Source: Kribbella soli | GTDB lineage: Bacteria; Actinomycetota; Actinomycetes; Propionibacteriales; Kribbellaceae | Assembly (NCBI RefSeq): GCF_004331345.1 | Contig: NZ_SJJZ01000001.1 | Span: 2,418,001 to 2,482,000, forward strand | Direction of reading: 5' to 3' | Length of the DNA stretch: 64,000 bases | Shown here: piece after piece, positions 34,291-43,013 of the stretch | Layout: each line of letters starts with the position of its first letter | Numbering within the stretch: position 1 is the stretch's first letter | The notes under the pieces: model-generated | The model's input: the letters and a program-made list of their open reading frames with translations, nothing else | What the model was told of the DNA's origin: nothing | Databases searched by the model: none | Translations under genes and position numbers: made by a program

Positions 34291-35181
34291 GTGGACGAGC
34301 ATGAGCAACTGGCGCGGCGGTTCGAGGAGAACCGTGGACACCTGCGTGCTGTCGCGTACCGGATGCTCGGATCGTTGCCTGAGGCCGAGGACGCCGTACA
34401 GGAGGCCTGGCTGCGGCTGAGCCGTACTGACGTGAGTGATGTCGGCAATCTGTCGGGCTGGCTGACCACTGTGGTGTCTCGCGTGTGTCTGGACATGCTG
34501 CGCAGCCGCAAGTCGCGGCGGGAGGACTCACTGGACACGTACGTGCCGGACCCGGTTATCGGCCGTGCGGACGGTGAACTGGGTCCGGAGGACGAGGTTG
34601 TCCAGGCGGATGCGATCGGGCTGGCGTTGCTTGTCGTACTGGAGACCCTGTCGCCGGCTGAGCGGCTGGCGTTCGTGCTGCACGACATGTTCGGCGTCGG
34701 GTTCGACGAGATCGCCACGATTGTGGACAAGTCGCCGGCCGCGACGCGTCAGCTGGCGAGTCGCGCGCGCCGGCGCGTCCAGGGCGCACCGGCGAGTGAC
34801 GGGGACGTCAGCCGGCAGCGGGCCGTCGTGGAGGCGTTCATGGCCGCGTCGCGGGGCGGTGACTTCGAGGCGCTGCTAGCACTGCTGGATCCGGACGTGC
34901 TGCTGCGGGCGGACGCGGGCACGGCGAGCGCCGAGTTCGCCGGGCCGGCTGTGTCGAAGCTGGTCCGCGGCGCGAAGGCAGTCGTCGAGCAGGCGCTCAT
35001 GTTCAGCCGCATGGCGCCGTACAACCAGCTGGTTCTGGTCAACGGCCTGCCCGGCGTGATGACGGTGGTCAACGACCGCTTGATGGGCGTCATGGCCGTC
35101 ACCGTGACCGACGGCAAGATCACCCAGATCGACATCCTCGCCGACCTCGACCGCCTCGAGGTCATCCCGCTACCAGCCTGA
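34291..35181 (+). CDS. SigJ/ECF41-like sigma factor with SnoaL-type C-terminal domain
   Basis: A 296-residue ECF sigma factor. Region 2 (about residues 8-75, with AYRMLGSLPEAEDAVQEAWLR) and region 4 (about 115-170, helix-turn-helix in GVGFDEIATIVDKSPAATRQLASRARRR) are followed by a NTF2/SnoaL-like domain (about 180-296) that modulates activity in ECF41/SigJ proteins. The GTG at 34291 follows GAGGAGGTAGCG. The usual COE/carboxymuconolactone decarboxylase partner is absent. The last 20 nt overlap the convergent phosphotransferase gene. Confidence 0.88.
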   Translation: MDEHEQLARRFEENRGHLRAVAYRMLGSLPEAEDAVQEAWLRLSRTDVSDVGNLSGWLTTVVSRVCLDMLRSRKSRREDSLDTYVPDPVIGRADGELGPEDEVVQADAIGLALLVVLETLSPAERLAFVLHDMFGVGFDEIATIVDKSPAATRQLASRARRRVQGAPASDGDVSRQRAVVEAFMAASRGGDFEALLALLDPDVLLRADAGTASAEFAGPAVSKLVRGAKAVVEQALMFSRMAPYNQLVLVNGLPGVMTVVNDRLMGVMAVTVTDGKITQIDILADLDRLEVIPLPA

Positions 35182-35905
35182 GCATCCGCAGCGCCTGCGC
35201 CTCCGCGGTCCCCGGTGGATTGCGGTCGGCGCTCGGCCCGCCGGGCCCGATCAGTATCAGCCAGAACCCGGCCCACAGGCAGCGCGCTGCCCGGAAGCGT
35301 TCGGGGTCGACGGCGAACCGCCGTACCAACGGGGTCGGGTCGGTCTCTCGCCAGGACAGGTGCTCGACCAGGTTCGCCAGCTCGACGGTGCGATCACCAG
35401 ACCCCGCGTCCTCGAAGTCGACGATGCGGACCCGCGCGCCGTCCCACAGGTAGTTGGTCAGGTTGGGGTCGCCGTGCGCAACCACAGGATCGTGTACGGC
35501 GGTCAGGTCGGGCGGCTCGTCGTCGAGCCAGGTACGGGCGGCCTCGGCAATCACGCCGTCGGTGTCGCGGAGCGCGACGAGTCCCGATCGGGTGCGGTCG
35601 ACGAGCGCTTGCAGATCGATCGGGGCCAGATCGTCAGACGGGACCGACCAGAGTAACGAGAGAGCGTCGCCCAGAGCGGTGGTCTGGGCGGACGTGAGAG
35701 AGCCTCCGAGTGGTTCGCCGGGGACGACCGTCATCGTCAGCCACGGCGTGGGGTCTGTGGACAACTCGAGGGGAGTGGGCGCGAGGCCGGGTGCGGCGCG
35801 GGACAGCACGGTCAGCGCGGCGAATTCGCGGGCCGGCTCGTCGCGTGGCCACGACGCGTAGCGCTTGGTGAGGGTGCGTCCGGAGATCTCGACCGAGTGA
35901 GTCAT
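35162..35905 (-). CDS. APH-fold phosphotransferase
   Basis: A 247-residue small-molecule kinase. The catalytic loop is VAHGDPNLTNYLW and the metal site IVDFEDAGSGDRTVELA. It is shorter at the N-terminus than typical aminoglycoside kinases. The substrate is unknown. The ATG at 35905 fits the start of the fold (MTHSVEISGRTL); there is no obvious Shine-Dalgarno. Confidence 0.82.
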   Translation of the reverse strand: MTHSVEISGRTLTKRYASWPRDEPAREFAALTVLSRAAPGLAPTPLELSTDPTPWLTMTVVPGEPLGGSLTSAQTTALGDALSLLWSVPSDDLAPIDLQALVDRTRSGLVALRDTDGVIAEAARTWLDDEPPDLTAVHDPVVAHGDPNLTNYLWDGARVRIVDFEDAGSGDRTVELANLVEHLSWRETDPTPLVRRFAVDPERFRAARCLWAGFWLILIGPGGPSADRNPPGTAEAQALRMLRLVAG

Positions 35906-35992
35906 CGAGAAAAGTTTGGCGGACGTGTCGATGATCGGCGATCTCCTTCGACGTATGGGCAGGAAGCGGATACGGCGAAGGAGCGGGATCAG

Positions 35993-37261
35993 ATGTCTAC
36001 GCAGGCGATTGCAGCGGTTGCCAGTGACCTCGTGGCGGGACTGCTGGGGGCGGGTTTCAACGGTGCCGTCCGGCTGCCCGGAGAGCCGGAGTACGACGAG
36101 CAGCGGCGTTCGGTGATCCCCTCGGTGGACTCGCGCCCGCTCGTGGTCGCCGAGGCGTACGGGCGGACCGACGTACAGGCAGCGGTGCGGACCGCCCGCG
36201 AGTACGGCGTACCGATCGCTGTGCAGGCGACCGGACACGGCACTCGGGTGCCTGCGGACGGCGGGATCCTGCTGAAGACAACACAGATGACCGGCGTACT
36301 GGTCGACCCGGAGCGCCGGATCGCCAAGGTCGCGCCGGGCGCCCGCTGGGGTGCGGTGCTGGATGCCGCGCGGCAGTTCGGGCTCGCACCGCTGTCCGGG
36401 TCGCACCGCGACGTCGGCGTCACCGGGTACACGCTGGGCGGTGGAGTGGGGTGGCTGGCCCGTAAGTACGGGTTCGCGGCCGACAGCGTGATCCGCGCCG
36501 AGGTCGTCACCGCCGACGGCCGCACCGTCACCGCGAGCGCCGAGCAGCACCCGGACCTGTTCTGGGCGATCCGCGGCGGCACCGGAAACTTCGGCATTGT
36601 CACCTCACTGGAGTTCCGCCTGTACCCGGTCCGCGAGGTCCACGCCGGCATCGTCTACTACGGCATCGACCGCGCCGCCGCGATCCTCCGCCGGTACCGC
36701 GACTGGACCGCCACGATCCCCAACGAACTCAGCACCGCGGTCGTCCTGACCCGCGTCCCCGGCACCGAGCAGCGCGCCGTCGCGATCAAGGTCCTGTACG
36801 CCGGACCGGCCGAGCTGGCCGAACACCTGCTGAAGCCGCTGTTCGAGGTCGCCGGTCCGCGCCTCGCCGGTGAGCTGCAGACGATCGAGTACGCCGACGC
36901 CGCGATGGGCGGCACGCCCGCTCGCCACCTCGACTTCCTGGACACGCTGACGGACGAGGTGATCGACGTGGTCACCGAACTCGAGGACGCGATGGTCGAG
37001 ATCCGCCACTGGGGCGGCGCGATGGCCCACCCGGGTCCCGGCGCCGGACCGATCGGTCACCGTGAGGCGTCGTACTCAGTGATCATCGACCGCGAGGTCG
37101 TGGGCCTACCCACGTCGGGACGGACGTTCGTGAACTTCCTCGGCGACCCGGGATGCGCGGACACGGCGTACGACGCGGCGGACCTGGAGCGGCTGCGCGC
37201 GGTCAAGCGGGCCTACGACCCCACGAACTTCTTCCACCTGAACGCCAACATCAAGCCATAG
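35993..37261 (+). CDS. FAD-linked oxidase with BBE C-terminus
   Basis: A 422-residue berberine-bridge-enzyme-like oxidase. The FAD-binding half (about 35-205) has VQATGHGTR, with His as the usual covalent FAD site, and VTGYTLGGGVGWLARKYG. The C-terminal BBE motif is YDPTNFFHLNANI. The second covalent Cys of bicovalent members is not evident. Such enzymes oxidise sugars or secondary metabolites in or outside the cell; no signal peptide is seen. The ATG at 35993 follows AAGGAGCGGGATC. A strong hairpin terminator follows the stop. Confidence 0.88.
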   Translation: MSTQAIAAVASDLVAGLLGAGFNGAVRLPGEPEYDEQRRSVIPSVDSRPLVVAEAYGRTDVQAAVRTAREYGVPIAVQATGHGTRVPADGGILLKTTQMTGVLVDPERRIAKVAPGARWGAVLDAARQFGLAPLSGSHRDVGVTGYTLGGGVGWLARKYGFAADSVIRAEVVTADGRTVTASAEQHPDLFWAIRGGTGNFGIVTSLEFRLYPVREVHAGIVYYGIDRAAAILRRYRDWTATIPNELSTAVVLTRVPGTEQRAVAIKVLYAGPAELAEHLLKPLFEVAGPRLAGELQTIEYADAAMGGTPARHLDFLDTLTDEVIDVVTELEDAMVEIRHWGGAMAHPGPGAGPIGHREASYSVIIDREVVGLPTSGRTFVNFLGDPGCADTAYDAADLERLRAVKRAYDPTNFFHLNANIKP

Positions 37262-37262
37262 A

Positions 37263-37295
37263 AAAACGGCCCGGGTCCCCGCCCCGGGCCGTTTT
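37263..37295. terminator. Bidirectional intrinsic terminator
   Basis: A 13-bp perfect stem AAAACGGCCCGGG/CCCGGGCCGTTTT with a 7-nt loop, with A-run and T-run on the two sides. It separates the convergent FAD oxidase and M15-like genes and can stop both. Confidence 0.92.
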
Positions 37296-37306
37296 CCTTG
37301 CGTCGA

Positions 37307-38284
37307 TCAGACCGTGCCGGAGTTTCCGTAGACGCTCACGTGCACGTGGTCGTAGTGGTTCGCGGTCGCGCCGCCGCGGTCCTCCATCGCGCGCCAGCCC
37401 TCGCTGCTGCGCTGGACCGTCCAGATGTGCTGCTGCCAGATCAGCTGGCTGACGCCGAGCTTCTTGTAGTTGGCCTTCAGCCAGTCCGCGACCTCTTGGC
37501 CCTCGGAGCCGCTGACCATGATGTCGAGCGCGCGGCCGCTGGAGTGCTCCGACCCGGAGTCGCCGGACCGCAGCCCGCCGTACGACGAGATGTCGGGGAA
37601 CTTCGCGCAGATCGCCCGGTGCACCCGGATCGCGTCCTGGGTCAGGCCGTCCTCCACCGCCGAGCCGGACTCGCAGGCTGCCTGCGAGATCGCCCCGGAC
37701 ACAGTGGCGACCGGCTTGGTGGCGGACAGGTACTGCGACTTCACCCAGCGGGACTTGCCGTCGCTGACCACCTCGGCCCAGATGCCGTCGACCTTGCCGG
37801 AGACCGAGACCTTGGTGCCCTTCGGCAGCACGTCCAGCAGCAGGCCGGTCAGCGGCAGCGACCAGAGGTTCACGTCGGTGGTGGTGTACTTCGTGCCGGT
37901 GATCTTCGGCGGCGTCGCATTCGCGTTCAGGTCCTGCGTCGCGCGGGTCTTCGCCGAGGTCGGCTTCGGGATCGGCGCCTGCTTCTTGAGGTGCTTGGCG
38001 GTCGGGCTCGCCTTCGGCTTGGGCGCCGCGGTCGGAGTCGTCGACGTGATGCTGATCGGCGGACGCAGGGCGTCCCGGCTGATCGTTGCGTCGCGCGACA
38101 GCTGCAGGGACGAGCTGGCGATCGACGGGTCGAGCTGAACGTGCTGGCTGGGAAGTGCGGCGGCCGAACCGGTGGCAACCATCGCCACTGCCGCGCCCGG
38201 AATCGCTACCTTCACGAGACCTGGCTGGATCATCTTGGAGCGCGACTGTCGGTGCCGCGCCTGTCTATGCCGTCCTGCAGCCAC
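37307..38284 (-). CDS. Secreted SH3b/M15-like peptidoglycan-associated protein
   Basis: A 325-residue protein. A basic N-region rich in Arg and His precedes a hydrophobic stretch ending near ATGSAAALPS, which looks like a signal peptide. A Pro/Lys/Thr-rich linker, an SH3b domain (about 130-190), and a C-terminal domain (about 210-325) follow. The C-terminal domain has SEHSSGRALD and HYDHVHV, which fit the zinc ligands of M15-type peptidases or the related ARB_07466-like domain. It probably acts on peptidoglycan. The GTG at 38284 was chosen to include the basic N-region; the ATG at 38233 is the alternative. I found no ydaO-type riboswitch upstream. Confidence 0.78.
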   Translation of the reverse strand: MAAGRHRQARHRQSRSKMIQPGLVKVAIPGAAVAMVATGSAAALPSQHVQLDPSIASSSLQLSRDATISRDALRPPISITSTTPTAAPKPKASPTAKHLKKQAPIPKPTSAKTRATQDLNANATPPKITGTKYTTTDVNLWSLPLTGLLLDVLPKGTKVSVSGKVDGIWAEVVSDGKSRWVKSQYLSATKPVATVSGAISQAACESGSAVEDGLTQDAIRVHRAICAKFPDISSYGGLRSGDSGSEHSSGRALDIMVSGSEGQEVADWLKANYKKLGVSQLIWQQHIWTVQRSSEGWRAMEDRGGATANHYDHVHVSVYGNSGTV

Positions 38285-38447
38285 TTGTAGAACCCAATCT
38301 GCCGAGACCAAAACGTTATCGACCGGAGGAGTCAAGCACACTTCGCCGCGCCGGTTCGAATCGGCCCCTACTCTTAACGCATTACGAACATCCACCGGCT
38401 GGCGTCAGACGTGATCTGCCCGCTATTCGGATGTGACCGTTCCGAGA

Positions 38448-39095
38448 TCAAACGCTTGGTCGGCAGATCGCCGTCGTGATCGCGGTCGCCACGTGGTCGC
38501 CGTACCGCTCCGGGCTCCAGTCGCGGAGCAGGACGAGCAGCTCGTAGAGCTCGACGGAGATGTACGTCCACAGGACGTCGGCGACCTCGTCGACGGTGAT
38601 GCCGGGGCGGAGGTCGCCGGTCTCGAGCAGGTGTCGGCCGAACATCGTCATCCCGATCAGCCGCTCGTCGAGCAACGTCTGCCAGGTCTCACGGAGCGTC
38701 TCGTCGCCGTGCCGCCCGTCGCGGATCAGGATCTGGACCCGGGCCGACCGCTGCTGGCGCTGCACGAGACCGTCGACGTACCTCCGGATCTTCTGCTGTA
38801 CGTCGGGCTCGTCCTGGACCGCGCGCGCCTCGGGGCGCTCCGCGATCGGGACCGGCTCGTCGTCGCCGGCGATGACGAAGTCGAAGACGGCTTTCGCCAG
38901 TGCTGCTTTGGTGCCGAAGCCCTTGTAGATGCTCTCCGGTGAGACGCCGGCGCGGCGGGCGACCGCACTGATCGTGGTCGCCTGGAAGCCGTCCGCATCG
39001 AACAGTTCCTGTGCTGCGACCACGACATCGCGCCGCCGCAGCCGGGCCCGCTCGCGGCGCGAGGTCGCGTCGTAGTTCCTCTTGACTTCCGCCAT
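38448..39095 (-). CDS. TetR-family regulator
   Basis: A 215-residue TetR regulator with the helix-turn-helix at about residues 35-65 (TTISAVARRAGVSPESIYKGF). It is divergent from a SnoaL-like gene, with a perfect TACAGT-CAC-ACTGTA palindrome between them. It likely represses itself and that gene. A GTG one codon upstream is a possible alternative start. Confidence 0.88.
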   Translation of the reverse strand: MAEVKRNYDATSRRERARLRRRDVVVAAQELFDADGFQATTISAVARRAGVSPESIYKGFGTKAALAKAVFDFVIAGDDEPVPIAERPEARAVQDEPDVQQKIRRYVDGLVQRQQRSARVQILIRDGRHGDETLRETWQTLLDERLIGMTMFGRHLLETGDLRPGITVDEVADVLWTYISVELYELLVLLRDWSPERYGDHVATAITTAICRPSV

Positions 39096-39115
39096 CACCG
39101 ATCCGATGCTTTGAG

Positions 39116-39130
39116 TACAGTCACACTGTA
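39116..39130. promoter_or_regulatory. TetR operator palindrome
   Basis: TACAGT (39116-39121) and ACTGTA (39125-39130) form a perfect inverted repeat around CAC, 20 bp from both the tetR and the SnoaL-like starts. Confidence 0.7.
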
Positions 39131-39150
39131 TCTAATTATTGGGGGATCTG

Positions 39151-39672
39151 ATGAGTACAACAACACAGGCCGGTGACATCGCCGTCCGCAGCATCCTGAT
39201 CATGGCCGACGGGGAGCGGTCCGACTTCGACGCACTGATCCACCCGGAGGCGAGGAACCGGGAGGACGTGGTGGGGCCGGCGGATGGCCGGGTGCGGGGA
39301 CCGGCCGCCTTCTACGCGACCGCGCAGTGGCTCCGCGGCGCCTTCGAGGGCCTGTCGTACGAGATCCACCATGTGGTTGCCGATGGCAACCTTGTCGCGG
39401 TGAACTCGACCATGAAGGGCCGGCACGTGGCGCCGTTCGTCACGTATGCCGTCGACGGTTCGGTGGACACGGTCTTCCCGCCGACCGGCAAGACGTTCGC
39501 GGCCACGCAGTCGCATTGGTTCCGGATCGAGGACGGCATGGTCGTCGACCACTGGGCGAACCGCGACGACCTCGGGCAGGCCGAGCAGCTCGGCTGGGTC
39601 CCGCCGACCCCGGCGTACCTGTTCCGGATGGCCCGCGCGAAGTCCCGTGCCAAACGCGCCGTCCGGGTGTGA
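39151..39672 (+). CDS. SnoaL/NTF2-like polyketide-cyclase-fold protein
   Basis: A 173-residue protein with the NTF2-like cone fold typical of SnoaL ester cyclases. The middle has VADGNLVAVNSTMKGRH and HWFRIEDGMVVDHWANRDD, the conserved His/Asp region. Function is unknown; it may bind or isomerise a small hydrophobic molecule sensed by the divergent TetR. The ATG at 39151 follows GGGGGATCTG. Confidence 0.82.
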   Translation: MSTTTQAGDIAVRSILIMADGERSDFDALIHPEARNREDVVGPADGRVRGPAAFYATAQWLRGAFEGLSYEIHHVVADGNLVAVNSTMKGRHVAPFVTYAVDGSVDTVFPPTGKTFAATQSHWFRIEDGMVVDHWANRDDLGQAEQLGWVPPTPAYLFRMARAKSRAKRAVRV

Positions 39673-39717
39673 TCCACGGCGCGGCGCCCGCGGGGCGGTT
39701 GCTGGTTGACTGCGCGG

Positions 39718-40485
39718 GTGGGATTTCGGATCGAGGGCGGGGCGGTCGCGCGGCTGGTGATCGATCGCGCGGCGAAGCGGAACGCGCTGACCCGCGCGAT
39801 GTGGGCGGCCCTGCCCGGGCTGCTCGCCGACCTGGCGAGTGACGACGAGGTCAAGGTCCTGCTGGTGACCGGCGAGGGCGCGAGCTTCTCCGCCGGTGCC
39901 GATATCCGCGAGTTGATCTCGGGTGCCGACCCGGCCGATCCGATGGCCGAGCTGCGGGCGTCCAACCTGCAGGCTCAGGTGGCGTTGCGGGAGTTCCCGA
40001 AGCCGACGATCGCGGTCGTCCGCGGTCACTGCATCGGCGGCGGCCTGGAGATCGCGGTGAACTGCGACTTCCGGTTCGCCGCGCGGGACGCGAGCTTCGG
40101 CGTCACACCGGCCCGGATCGGCGTCGTCTACCCGCCGGCCGCGATCAAGGTGCTGCTCGACCTGGTCGGTCCGGCGACCACGAAGTACCTGCTCTTCAGC
40201 GGTGAGCTGCTGACCGCGGACCGGGCCGAGCTGAAGGGCCTGGTCGACCGCGTGGAGGACGATCCGATGGCGGCGGCCGAGGCGTTCGCTGACACGCTCG
40301 TCTCCCGGTCGCAGTTGACGATCCGCTCGGCCAAGGAGTCGGTCAACGCGCTGCTGTCCGGCGAGGACGGAGACGCGGCAGCGGTACGGCGGTATCGCGA
40401 GACGATCGCCTCGGGTGAGCTCGCGGAAGGTATCGAGGCCTTCACACAGAAACGCTCACCGAAGTTCGTCTGGCATCCCCGATGA
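39718..40485 (+). CDS. Enoyl-CoA hydratase/isomerase
   Basis: A 255-residue crotonase-fold enzyme. The oxyanion-hole motifs are GEGASFSAGADIREL and GHCIGGGLEIAVNCDFRFA, which include the site of one catalytic Glu (PARIGVVYPPAA follows). It acts on acyl-CoA, substrate unassigned. The GTG at 39718 was preferred to a TTG 12 nt upstream because a TTGACT box sits 6 nt before it, but this is uncertain. The last 30 nt overlap the convergent YCII gene. Confidence 0.87.
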   Translation: MGFRIEGGAVARLVIDRAAKRNALTRAMWAALPGLLADLASDDEVKVLLVTGEGASFSAGADIRELISGADPADPMAELRASNLQAQVALREFPKPTIAVVRGHCIGGGLEIAVNCDFRFAARDASFGVTPARIGVVYPPAAIKVLLDLVGPATTKYLLFSGELLTADRAELKGLVDRVEDDPMAAAEAFADTLVSRSQLTIRSAKESVNALLSGEDGDAAAVRRYRETIASGELAEGIEAFTQKRSPKFVWHPR

Positions 40486-40818
40486 GATCAGGGTGCCGCG
40501 GAGCTCGACCCGATCGTCGACCGCGACAGAGACCCGGCCGGCGATCTCCTGCGCGTGCTGATCGTCGGGCGCGTCGATCAGGAAGAACCCGGCCAGTTGC
40601 TCCTTGGCCTCACCGAACGGGCCGTCGGTGACGACCTGCTGACCTTCCCGGATCTGCACGATCCGGCCGTCCTCCGGCGGCCGCAGCCCTTCCGAGCTGA
40701 CCAGTTCACCAGACTCGGCGAGCTCCCGTTCGAGCCGCATCAACCGCTCCAGGGCCGCGTCGTCGTCCGCGGTCCACACCCGGTCGACGCTCCGAAAGAT
40801 CATCACGACGTACTTCAT
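40456..40818 (-). CDS. YCII/DGPF-domain protein
   Basis: A 120-residue protein with the DGPF motif (VTDGPFGEAKEQLAGFFLID) typical of YCII-related proteins. DGPF proteins are usually encoded beside ECF sigma factors of the ECF42 type. This copy stands alone, 2.2 kb from a second copy that does have its sigma factor. The ATG at 40818 (MKYVVMIF) matches the family start. Confidence 0.88.
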   Translation of the reverse strand: MKYVVMIFRSVDRVWTADDDAALERLMRLERELAESGELVSSEGLRPPEDGRIVQIREGQQVVTDGPFGEAKEQLAGFFLIDAPDDQHAQEIAGRVSVAVDDRVELRGTLISSGMPDELR

Positions 40819-40888
40819 GGGCCACACGGTAACCACCAGCGCCGACAGAACCCCGCGGATGTCCGCGGGGTTCTGGTGCGCGCGCCGA

Positions 40889-41044
40889 TCAGTACCAGTG
40901 CCTTCGGCCGCCGACCGCGCGGCCGGTGGCTCCGAGAAGCCACAACACGGCTCCGACCAGGAGCAGCACGATGCCGATGGTCCACAGGATCGAGATGTTG
41001 AGCACGAACCCGAGGATCAGCAGAATCAGTCCGAGGACCAGCAT
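40889..41044 (-). CDS. Small membrane protein, DUF6131-like
   Basis: A 51-residue protein made of two hydrophobic segments (about 3-20 and 24-42) and a basic tail GRAVGGRRHWY. It has a perfect AGGAGG ribosome-binding site 4 nt upstream. It fits the DUF6131 group of small actinobacterial membrane proteins with no known role. It lies 10 bp after the MFS gene stop on the same strand, so it is probably in that operon. Confidence 0.75.
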   Translation of the reverse strand: MLVLGLILLILGFVLNISILWTIGIVLLLVGAVLWLLGATGRAVGGRRHWY

Positions 41045-41054
41045 GGAACCTCCT

Positions 41055-42479
41055 TCAACTGGGCCGCCTGACGGTGGCCACAGACGTCCGGTGCCCACGT
41101 CCAGGGGCCCGAACCTCCAACAGTCGTTTGAGCAGGAGACAGCCGGCGAGGCCGATCGCGAGGAAGATCCACACCGTCGCGAACGCGATTCGGTAGCCGT
41201 GGGTGAGGGCGACCGGCGTGATTCCCGACGTACTGGCAGTGGCTACGGCGGAGACTGCCGCGACGCCGACGGCTCCGCCGATCTGGAAGCTGGCGTTCTG
41301 CAGTCCGGACGCAACACCGGCGTCTTCGCCCGCGACGTCGCTCAGCGAGGCGATCGAGCCGGCGACCGTACCTGCGCCCAGTCCGGCACCGAAGATCGTC
41401 AGCCCCCAGAAGGCCAGCTCGAAGTACCCAGAGGTCGCGGTGAGCTGAGTCATCAACGTCGTACCTAGTCCTGCGACCAGTAGCGACACGAAGGCGACCC
41501 GTCGCGGTCCGACTCGAGTGACGAGGTGCTGACCGACTATGGACGCCACGACCGCGGCTGCTGCGAGTACGGCGGACATGAAGCCGTAGCGGATCGCTGA
41601 CGCACCCAGTGCGAGCTGTGCGTACTGCGTGTAGACGAAGTTGAGTCCGAACGCTGCCAGCCCCCAGCTGATCGTGATGAGGTTGCCGCCGACGAGTGCG
41701 CGTGAGTGGAAGATCCGCAGCGGTACGAGCGGTGCAGCCGAGCGCTTCTCCACTGCTACGAACAGTGCGAACAGAGCCGCGGAAGCGAGCACCAGGAGCA
41801 CGGTCCGCGTCGCCGACGACTCAGGTGCCTCAATGACGGCGTACACCAGGACGATGAGGGCTGCGGTGACGGCGATGGCACCGGCCACGTCGAACCCGCG
41901 GCGTCCCGGTCCGCGGCTGTCCAGCAGCAGTACGGGCGCCAGTACGACGACCAGCACGCAGACCGGCACGTTGATGAAGAAGATCCACTGCCAGCCGAGT
42001 CCGTCCGTGACAGGTCCGCCGACGAGCGAACCCGCCGTACCGCCGACCCCACTGGTCGCGCCCCAGATCCCCAGCGCCTTGTTGCGCTCCGGACCGGACG
42101 GGAACGTGGTCATGACGATCGACAAGGCACTCGGAGCCAGTACGGCGGCCGCCGCGCCTTGCAGCCCGCGTGCGAGGACCAGAGCGTCACCACTCCACGC
42201 GAAGCCACAGAGAAGAGAGGATCCCGCGAACAGCAGCAGTCCGGTTATGAAGACGCGCCGGCGACCCAGCAGGTCGGAGATCCGGCCGCCGAGCAGCAGG
42301 AGGCCGCCGAACATCAGCCCGTACCCGCTGGGCACCCACTGTGCGCCACCGGTCGAGAAGGTCAGCTCCCGCTCGATCGACGGTACGGCGACCAGCACGA
42401 TCGACGCGTCCAGGATGATCATGAACCCGGTCAGACAGAGCAACGCCAGCGCGAACCAACGCTTCGAATGCGAAACCAT
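41055..42479 (-). CDS. MFS drug exporter, DHA2/14-helix type
   Basis: A 474-residue transporter of the EmrB/QacA (DHA2) family with about 14 hydrophobic segments. It shows GGRISDLLGRR in the loop after helix 2, and in helix 5 GPVTDGLGWQWIFFINVP (motif C region). It should export drugs or toxic metabolites with protons. The ATG at 42479 follows CTGGAGATGCCTG. A perfect 11-bp inverted repeat lies 71 bp upstream (42550-42580). A small membrane protein follows in the same operon. Confidence 0.9.
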   Translation of the reverse strand: MVSHSKRWFALALLCLTGFMIILDASIVLVAVPSIERELTFSTGGAQWVPSGYGLMFGGLLLLGGRISDLLGRRRVFITGLLLFAGSSLLCGFAWSGDALVLARGLQGAAAAVLAPSALSIVMTTFPSGPERNKALGIWGATSGVGGTAGSLVGGPVTDGLGWQWIFFINVPVCVLVVVLAPVLLLDSRGPGRRGFDVAGAIAVTAALIVLVYAVIEAPESSATRTVLLVLASAALFALFVAVEKRSAAPLVPLRIFHSRALVGGNLITISWGLAAFGLNFVYTQYAQLALGASAIRYGFMSAVLAAAAVVASIVGQHLVTRVGPRRVAFVSLLVAGLGTTLMTQLTATSGYFELAFWGLTIFGAGLGAGTVAGSIASLSDVAGEDAGVASGLQNASFQIGGAVGVAAVSAVATASTSGITPVALTHGYRIAFATVWIFLAIGLAGCLLLKRLLEVRAPGRGHRTSVATVRRPS

Positions 42480-42549
42480 CAGGCATCTCCAGTACGGCGG
42501 GACGCCCCGGCTGAGCGTCACTCGGTAGAGACGTCGGTGCCGACCGGGT

Positions 42550-42580
42550 GTACTTCGACATTCCGGATCTGTCGAAGTAC
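42550..42580. promoter_or_regulatory. Perfect 11-bp inverted repeat (unassigned operator)
   Basis: GTACTTCGACA (42550-42560) and TGTCGAAGTAC (42570-42580) are exact inverted repeats with a 9-nt spacer. A third half-site CTTCGACGTAC follows at 42591-42601. It lies in the divergent gap between the MFS exporter and the DGPF/ECF42 pair. Confidence 0.7.
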
Positions 42581-42650
42581 GGCGTACCTGCTTCGACGTA
42601 CCTGTTAACTGGGGGTCACAGCGGCCTCCACTCGGGACAGGATGGTGACT

Positions 42651-43013
42651 GTGAAGTACATGCTGCTGATCTACAGCAACGCCGAGAGCTGGGCGGGCCT
42701 GTCGGCCGAGCAACGCGACGGGCTGGCCGAGGCGCACGAGACGCTGTCGCGAGAGCTGACCGAGCAGGGCCTGCTGGTCAGTGCCGCCGGTCTGGCCGAC
42801 CCGATCACCACACGGACCGTTCAGGTGCGTGACGACACCACGACCACGACGGACGGGCCGTACGCCGAGGCGAAGGAGCACCTGGCCGGGTTCTACCTGG
42901 TGGAGTGCGACGACATCGACCAGGCGATCGCGTACGCGGCCCGGATGCCGGACGCGGAGTACGTCGCGGTCGAGGTGCGACCGGTCATGGACACGTCTGG
43001 GCTAGAGATGTGA
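42651..43013 (+). CDS. YCII/DGPF-domain protein, partner of ECF42 sigma factor
   Basis: A 120-residue DGPF protein (TDGPYAEAKEHLAGFYLVE). The GTG at 42651 (MKYMLLIYSNAESW) matches the family start; an ATG 9 nt upstream is possible. Its stop overlaps the start of the ECF42 sigma factor (GTGA). The linkage of DGPF proteins and ECF42 is known, and the sigma factor usually drives the DGPF gene. Confidence 0.9.
   Translation: MKYMLLIYSNAESWAGLSAEQRDGLAEAHETLSRELTEQGLLVSAAGLADPITTRTVQVRDDTTTTTDGPYAEAKEHLAGFYLVECDDIDQAIAYAARMPDAEYVAVEVRPVMDTSGLEM

Noticed and set aside
38285..38447. Possible ydaO (c-di-AMP) riboswitch before the M15-like gene
   Set aside because: The conserved riboswitch core is not seen in the 163 bp upstream.
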